A stretch of 64,000 nucleotides of DNA. Origin: Butyriboletus loyo. Lineage: Eukaryota > Basidiomycota > Agaricomycetes > Boletales > Boletaceae. Each line of letters starts with the position of its first letter. Position 1 is the stretch's first letter. Both the position numbers and the translations under genes were made by a program. Where the stretch lies: contig JBBPSI010000039.1 of assembly GCA_038093515.1 (NCBI GenBank), positions 62,001-126,000 on the forward strand, written 5' to 3'. This document shows positions 57,185 to 64,000 of the stretch, piece by piece. Under the pieces are notes generated by a model. The model ran no database searches. It saw nothing but the letters and a program-made list of their open reading frames with translations, and was not told the DNA's origin.

Positions 57185-58226
57185 ATGGACTCGATCGCTC
57201 ACCCAACCCAGAGACAGTTCAACCCTTACTCCGACAACGGCGGTACCATCCTCGCCATCGCTGGCGCTGACTTTACCGTCATCGCAGGCGACACGAGGCA
57301 GAGCGAAGGATACAGCATCCAGACACGATATGCCCCAAAGGTCTTTCGATTGTACGCAGAACTCTTCCCCTCATAGACCACGTCCGCTCACACCTCCGAC
57401 AGGACCGATCGTGCTGTTCTCGCCGTGAATGGCTTTGCAGCAGACGGAAACATGTTTGTCAAGAAAGTAAAGCAGCGACTAGAAGTATGCATGCCATCCT
57501 GATCTTTTTCGTACCCTCACCCATTTTTCTTTACAGTGGTACCGGCATGCCCATTCAAAAGATATGCCCATCCGTGCCATCGCACGATTGATTCAAACGA
57601 TGCTCTATGCCCGACGATTCTTTCCCTATTACGTGTACAACATCCTAGGCGGCATCGAAGAAGACGGTCCGTCAAACATGTCCTTCCTCCCCTCCCATCT
57701 CATCTCATAAGGTCAGGCACCGGTGCGGTCTACTCGTTCGATCCCGTCGGCTCGTACGAGCGGGAGGCATGTCGTGCAGCCGGCGCCGCACAGTCATTAG
57801 TACAACCATTCTTGGACAATCAGGCATGTCAAGCCCCATTCTTTCTCATCCGCATCCTCGATGTGGGCCCGTCCACCATCCTGATTTTTGACGCCCACAA
57901 TACTGCAGATCTACTTCAAGAACCAGCAACCAGCACCGGACACGTCGCATCCGGCACACTTGCCTCTTCCGACTGTTTTGTCGATAGTCATTGATTCGTT
58001 CACGGGCGCAACCGAGCGCCACATTGAGGTGGGTATTCCTGATTCTTGTTATACCCCAGTGCTAATTCTGTCTCTCCAGGTCGGTGATGGCCTCGAAATG
58101 TATATCGTGCTCGCCAAGGACCGCGGTGTGCAGGGCTTAGAGGGCATCCGAGGCGCACGGGAGCTCACGGTGACCGATGATGGCGAGCGTGTCTTTGTTG
58201 TTCAGAGAGATCTGAAAAAGGACTGA
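57185..58226 (+). CDS. PRE7: Proteasome subunit beta type-6
   Basis: Six exons (57185-57351, 57403-57484, 57537-57666, 57717-57823, 57909-58028, 58080-58226) encode 250 residues. [20 protein letters not shown] leads into [78 protein letters not shown] and [15 protein letters not shown]. This is the non-catalytic beta6 subunit (yeast Pre7, human PSMB1) of the 20S core; the N-terminal Thr of active subunits is absent, as expected. The fourth intron (57824-57908, 85 nt) must start with GC (gcatgt) for the frame to continue. Confidence 0.96.
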
Positions 58227-58330
58227 AAAAGTCCACCATGCATTCTGTTTGGGCAATGAGCCGTCTCTGACTCTTGAAAATAGAAATTCTGCGAGAAATC
58301 ACGAGCGTACATGTCAAGTATAGATATTTT

Positions 58331-58370
58331 GATCTACTACTGCGGAGCTTGATCTACTACTGCGGAGCTT
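58331..58370. repeat. Perfect 20-bp tandem duplication
   Basis: gatctactactgcggagctt occurs twice head to tail between PRE7 and ROT1, about 280 bp before the ROT1 start codon. Confidence 0.9.
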
Positions 58371-58650
58371 GAGCTTCACTCTCGCAGCCCCAGCCGCAAT
58401 CAAACAGCGGTCGATTTGGCTAGTCACCCTGCCAAGGACTGCAATGTACAGTGGGTACGAGTCTTCACGTTGCCGTAAAACAAAAAAAAAACGCGGAAAA
58501 AACCGTAGTTGGACAGAACCGCAATATGGTCTGAAAAACAAGGCAGCAAACAAAGACAAATACAGCAATCCCTTCTCATCACCGACGTCGTTGTTAGCGT
58601 CCGCCTCTCCGCCGTGCCAGCAACGCACCCCTTCCTTTCCCTCCGACATC

Positions 58651-59557
58651 ATGCAAGCTTGGCCGACATCCTGTCTATCTCTGACCTCTGCCTCGATGAT
58701 CGTATTTTTTCTCTTTTCCGTCTTCTTCGCAACACCTGCACTCGGCCAGGCCATCGTCTACGACTCGGCACACAATGTGACGAACATCTTTGGTACTTGG
58801 TCTTCGGGAAGCCAAAACGTCATCACTGGCTCGGTCAGTCTTCTCGATAACCCACTTGTCTCCCATGTCGTTCACACGTACATTCCCAAAAGTCCTTTGC
58901 ACAACCCGCCAACGAATCGTTCGTCTACCCATCCACAACTGGAATCTCATATTCATTGTGAGTTGATTCGTGGTGCTGAGAGTCGGAAGCTGAGATGGTG
59001 TGCATACAGCAGCTCGGATGGTTTCTATGAGGTCGCACGGTACCGGATGACAGGGAACGGTAGCCAACCCTCTTCTTTCCTTGCCTTGGACCGTCTACTC
59101 ACTTCATCCACTTCCACCAGGCACCCAACCCAACTGCATTACCGGCGTCATGAACTGGTGTCACGGCAGCTACGAACTCGTCTCCAATGGCTCCCTCATC
59201 CTCGTTCCCTTGGGCGATGGCTACCAACAAATACAAGACCCCTGTGCCCCCGTCTCCAACTTTATCGAAAATTACAACGATACGGAACTCTACGTGCAGT
59301 GGAATATCTACCTGGATGCGGTGCGAGGGTATGCGCTACAGCTATATCAATTTGACGGGTCGCCGTTGGCGCCGCAGTGGCAGCTTTCATCGTCGCCGAA
59401 TATGTTGCCGACACAGCTGTTGCGGAACGTGACATCGCCGACCAATAATGCGGCGGTCCTCATTGCGAACGCTGGCGAGCGCAGTTTGGGCGTGTCAGGG
59501 TTGACGGGTGTGTTTTCGCTCGTTGCGGGACTCGGAATCGCGTCGGTGCTACTCTGA
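58651..59557 (+). CDS. ROT1: ROT1, ER chaperone for cell-wall protein maturation
   Basis: Four exons (58651-58833, 58893-58957, 59010-59059, 59121-59557) encode 244 residues. An N-terminal signal peptide (SMIVFFLFSVFFATPALGQA) is followed by the ROT1 domain: PANESFVYPSTTGISYS, DGFYEVARYRMTGNG, WCHGSYELVSNGSLILVPLG, DGYQQIQDPCAPVSNF, NDTELYVQWNIY and LQLYQFDGSPLAPQWQL. A C-terminal hydrophobic segment (GVFSLVAGLGIASVLL) anchors it. Several N-x-S/T sites are present. ROT1 is an essential ER membrane protein in yeast needed for beta-1,6-glucan synthesis and protein folding. Confidence 0.93.
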
Positions 59558-61974
59558 TGACGGGAGGCATGGGTGCCAGAGGGTGATTCCTTTCCTTGTA
59601 TCGCGCGCGCGGTGACCAATGGTGCTTTCCCCTGCTTGCGTATACGACTTGCACATACCAGCACGCTAATAGAGTCTTTTACATGACGCATGACATGCAT
59701 ATTCTCCCCACCGAGTTTGCCTTTTTGCCATTGTAACTTGTTGCTTCTTTGCCTTCTTTTACCTCTTCTTTCAGATTCTAGTTGACGATGGACGTTACGG
59801 ACACACAACATGCCTACTGACCTGTCCTCGGGGAGGAGGATGCATGATGGGGCGTGTAAACAGCCCAACTTGTCTCCTGAAGCGAGAGCGCAGTATACAT
59901 TCGTTTCTTGATCCACGGGGCTTGCTTTAGTATTGATACCTCCGCGACACACTTTTTCTTTGGATAAGGCAATAAATACGCGCACGTTGAACCTGAGTAT
60001 ACTTTCTGCACTTTATCTAGACTCGAAGGTCGGTTGGGGTGGCTGGCAGTACTCTGACGTAGATGTATGTATAACGTTCGAAGGGATAATTCATCGTACC
60101 GCATGGCAGCAGCTTGCTTTATGGAAAGTGGTACGTTTTGTGTTTACCCACACTAAAATACCGAGGCGGCGTCTCTCTTGGTAACTTTTAATGTCATCGT
60201 ATCAACGGGAATTACAGACGTCAAAGAGACTCATCGTATTCATACATATATGTATGGGACGCCCTTTTAAATAAAGCGCACGAGCTCAAAAAAGAATTTT
60301 ATTCCAGATAGCCAATCCAACGTTGGTCGGGTTCAGGAGGGAGTAACTTTCCCACGTGGCCAACGGACCATAAAAATTGCTTGACGAGCTTGTCGATTAG
60401 AATCTAGAGTGTACTTTTTTTTTTTTGAACAAATGCCGGATCGGATCGAATAAAAAAAAAACAGGGTTGTGTTGTTGTCGAGGAAACCGTGACAGGCCTG
60501 ATACGTTTTGAGCTCGAGTTGAACCCAAAGATGCGATGAGCCCAGTTACTCGACTGGTCTTCAGTAGCTGACCTAATACGATACACGACCGTCTATATAT
60601 ATATCTTGTACAATATTCGCGTCGTTGACGGGACGAGGGGTCACAGGGGTGAGCTTCAAGGATCAAGCGGTGGAGCCGCAATATTGGAAGGTTGATCGAT
60701 GGTCTCCGACGCCGAGTTTGGGTGGTCATGTGTACGCGGAAAGTACGAAAGACGGCGTTTCTCGTCTTGATCGCGGCGAAAGGAAGTGTCGATGCCTGAA
60801 GCTTGACAGACGGGATCGAACATGCGCCAACGGGGGTGGGAAGAAGTCGAATTTGAGGGAGGTCGGATGCGACGATCGGGCCCCGCATCACGACACCGAG
60901 ATCGCACCCCGTAAGTACCAATTTGCGAGACAAATCGGAGCCAAAATGCGCCTATATGGCCGAGTCAAAAGACTAGGACCCTTGATTTCCTTTTTTGCTA
61001 GCTGACCTCCTCTCAAATTTAGTCTGTGGTAGCGTCGTGAAGCGACAAATCGTCTTGCAGATAGCAGTGGTCAGGTGAGAAAGGAGGAGCCCGGTTGTGA
61101 CTGGTCGACCAAACAAGACTGGCTAGTAATGCACGTGGGGTGGGACCACGAAAAACCTTGTCTTCATTAGGTTTAGATAACATAAAGTGTAGGATTTATG
61201 CGTCATAGGAGGGTGTTGAACGTGTGCGGTGCCATTAGATCCGTGCCGGTGTAGGGAACAGGACCTTCTTGAATGATGCACCGTGTTGATCCGTATTTAA
61301 TAGAGGGATCTGTCGTCGCTCATCCCAACGTGAAACTTATCAACGTTTCAAGTCGCATCCAGAGGTCAGTTTGGGGGTCCCAAGGTCAATGATCCATCGG
61401 TGTCGGTATTACGAAAGTGGACTACGTAGCATAGAAGCCGCCGCCGCATCAGATGATCAAATGTCGCTGGTATTCTAGCCGGAAGTGAGGTGAGGCGTTT
61501 TGGAGGGCAGAGCGAAAACCTGATGCTCGTTGTCTTGAGAGGGGGGTTTGAGATTGCGTACACACCGAGTCAGCATCACCCGCGGGTTCCGCGTTACATC
61601 CTTGCTTGGCGAGCACGGCCTCGATGGAAGGCGCAGTTTTTCTGACCGGAGCAGTGAACGCAACGTCGCACGTGCGTTGTTGTCTTCGGCCGCTGTCCGC
61701 TGCGGCGAGTGATATTACGCGAATCTTGTTCTGCTCGCATCATGATGGACAGCATCCATACGGAATCGGGTGTCCGTCCGCGGGATCAAAATGGTATAAT
61801 ATTCTCACGACAAATTGAATGACCGTTCCGATTGGCCTCTTCTTCTTTTTGCTCCTTTCCCCGCACGTCTCGCTCTGCCCTTCTTTATCTCATTCTAGCC
61901 CCGTCTCATTTGTATCGTTTCACATCAACTTCGCCTCTTTTTCAGTTCCATTATTTAAAGCCCTTCTTTTGATC
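59558..61974. other. Intergenic, nothing recognised
   Basis: 2.4 kb with homopolymer runs (60415-60425, 60451-60461) and a short TA microsatellite near 60594-60603. A tatttaaag element near 61946 may be the TATA box of the kinase gene. Confidence 0.45.
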
Positions 61975-64000
61975 ATGAGTGCTCCAATGTTGTTCGCTCC
62001 TCACCCATCTGCCGACCCTTTTTCACTCTCACAGTCCCTCCAACCCTCTTCTCTGATGGAGGTGTTCACAAATCCATCGGTAACATCTTTTAACATGTCT
62101 CAGAACTACGACACCCCTGAGGTTGGCCCTTGGTACCCGGATCTTGATCAACAACGCTCGCAAAAACTTCGTGATGAGTGGGACTCCTCTGATTCCTCGG
62201 CTCCCCTATTCCCACAGACACAAGAAGTCGACATATCTCCCGCAGCAATGTTTTTGACCGCATTCACCCCGCCCTCACAGCCCACGCGGCAGCCTGATGA
62301 CGAGTGTGAGACGGTGGCCGGCTACGTCCTAGGTCCCGTCATCGGACGCGGTGGATTTTCAACCATCAGGCGCGCCTTTTCTCCATCAGGTGGCGTCGTC
62401 GCAATCAAGATTGTGAGGCGATCAGACATCGCGAGGCAAAGCGATCCATCCTTGACCAGAAAACGTCTCGACCACGAAACCGAGATCTGGTCCTCACTCA
62501 GCCATGAACATATCCTCCCTCTCTTTTCCGTCGAGCATACATCCTATGCTAACTTCTATGTCACACTCTTCTGCCCCGCTGGCTCGCTTTTCGATATCCT
62601 TAAGCGGGATGGCACGCCCGCTTTACCTCTCGATGACGCTGGCATGATGTTTCGCCAAATCGTCAGAGGTGTACGATACTTGCACGAGGTTGCCGGATAT
62701 GTCCACAGAGACATCAAGCTTGAAAACATCCTTGTAGACGAAATGGGTGTCTGTCGCATTTGCGATTTTGGTCTCACTCGCAAGATAGGCGAGTCAGACG
62801 ACGAACGCTTGGACGAGCACAACAGCCCTGCCATCCATCGCCACCGCTCCGCCATGCACCACACAGTGCGGCACGCAAAGAACACGTTGCCCTCTCATGC
62901 ATCCATCTTGCGTCATGGTCCTCGCCGCCATCGCACCTCCACTCCCGTTGGTGACCACTCCCCCGCTCCTGTCCATCCCGCGCACGCATTTCAACCAGGC
63001 TCGTTGCCATATGCTGCCCCGGAACTCCTGTCCCCGCAAACACCTGGCAAGGATTATGGTGCAAACCCGGCACAAGATATGTGGGCATTAGGGTGTCTGC
63101 TCTATGCCCTGCTCACCGGTCGACTTCCATTTTCCGACCCGTTTGAGCCTAGGTTGACAATGAAAATTTTGCATGGTGAATAAAAACCCGTCCTTGTCTT
63201 CCTTTCACTCATGCACTCTTTCTAGGCGTGTACGATATGCCATGTGATATTGGTCGTGGAGCAGGTCGTGTTTTGAAAGGTTGCCTTGATCGTGACGTGC
63301 GGGACCGTTGGACGATCACGATGGTGGATGAGCTGGCCTGGGACATTGGTTGGGGACAAGTTGATGAATCATCTTCTGTATCACATGGGGACGAATTTGA
63401 GTTCGTTCATTGCCCCAACCCGGCAACGCGTCGCCATTCGCGATCACGTTCTCGCGACCATGATTCTGCCTTCGATCCCCCCTCTTCTCGTCCGCGCAGG
63501 TCCTTCTCTCGTACCTCTATCACGACCTCAAGCTCGCTCTCGAGCAGAAGCACGAGCCGGAGTGTATCTAGACCGCCAACGACCACGCGCTTACCGCTTC
63601 CGACAGCGTGTGACGATGTCGCGCACGCTGTATTGAGTGCGCCAACAACTGAGTCTTCCCTCATACGTCTGGATATCGGTGGACCGGCTCTCATGTTACC
63701 CACATACCCTGTCGAGCGCGGTCGGAGCCCGAGGAAGGTAGACCCGCGACTAACCAATCGGTTTGCCCCTTCGATAGGGGCTTCCACGGTACCATCCGAT
63801 CATGGCCGCGAGCCTAGTCGTGGACGGGAGATGTATTCCGCAACTGATGTGTTGGATAATACTGCCCGCTGGGCCTCTGCGTTGAGGCTAAGCACTGTCG
63901 CAGAGGTCACGACGCATTTGAACGGCGTGTCGTCGCCTGCGGTGAAGAAGCTGCGTAGGGTACTCAACCAAAGCACACATCGCTCTAACGAATCCAAGCC
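61975..64000 (+). CDS. Serine/threonine protein kinase (3' end outside window)
   Basis: Start chosen at MSAPMLFAPHPSADPFSLSQ (61975), because the frame upstream is hydrophobic and pyrimidine-rich, like a leader. Exon 1 ends at 63175, a 50-nt intron follows, and exon 2 runs from 63226 past the window edge. Kinase motifs in order: GRGGFSTIRRAF (Gly loop, about residue 124), AIKIVRR (catalytic Lys), YVHRDIKLENILVD (about 244), DFG (264), AAPELL (Glu350) and MWALGCLLYALLTGRLPF. DFG to APE spans 87 residues with a His/Arg/Pro-rich insert, against the usual 20-35. The C-terminal part is Arg/Ser-rich (SRSRSRDHD) and probably disordered. Substrate unknown. Confidence 0.9.

Overview
This 64 kb window is nuclear DNA of a filamentous basidiomycete. 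Most genes are split by many short introns (about 48-85 nt), with GT or occasionally GC donors and a CTNAC/CTGAC-like branch site close to the AG. Paralogous F-box and WD40 genes are scattered through it. The style of the WD40, F-box and TPR-CHAT proteins resembles Agaricomycetes of the Rhizoctonia/Ceratobasidium type; that placement is an inference from gene families, not a search result.

Layout. 0-9 kb: the 3' end of a thiamine-diphosphate enzyme, two decayed pieces of an UNC93-like transporter lying on either side of an oppositely oriented WD40 gene, and a multi-exon F-box gene. 9.6-12.7 kb: two perfect palindromes followed by an uninterrupted TPR-CHAT gene with an intact His/Cys pair and a 135-bp internal repeat. 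13-17 kb: weak or broken genes. 17.7-24.9 kb: the ArfGAP GLO3, a rearranged fragment of an MFS gene, a fungal membrane protein, and the AP-2 sigma clathrin adaptor. 26-35 kb: an F-box-like gene, a CsbD/Hmp1-type small protein, HEM13 (haem synthesis), a UBC1-type ubiquitin-conjugating enzyme and a GNAT acetyltransferase. 36.8-49.1 kb: four tandem MFS transporter paralogs, all leftward, interrupted by one rightward gene for an uncharacterised protein with SUMO-interaction-like motifs. 49.6-52.6 kb: debris of NACHT and TPR (STAND/NLR-type) genes. 52.9-58.2 kb: TRP4 and HIS1 (tryptophan and histidine synthesis, both PRPP-using) and PRE7 (proteasome beta-6). 58.6-64 kb: ROT1 (ER/cell-wall chaperone) and the start of a Ser/Thr kinase with an unusually long activation segment.

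Housekeeping genes therefore alternate with accessory DNA made of transporter duplicates and immune-type repeat proteins (TPR-CHAT, NACHT and TPR remnants, WD40). The best candidate for under-described biology is the TPR-CHAT protein, a probable caspase-like protease on a TPR scaffold, together with palindromes upstream and a dead TPR relative 40 kb away. The window also contains several GC-AG introns, a 12-nt microexon in HIS1 and a 2-bp slippage frameshift in one MFS copy. I saw no tRNA or rRNA gene, no CRISPR array and no clear intact transposon. Exon borders were derived by reading frame and homology memory, without any search.
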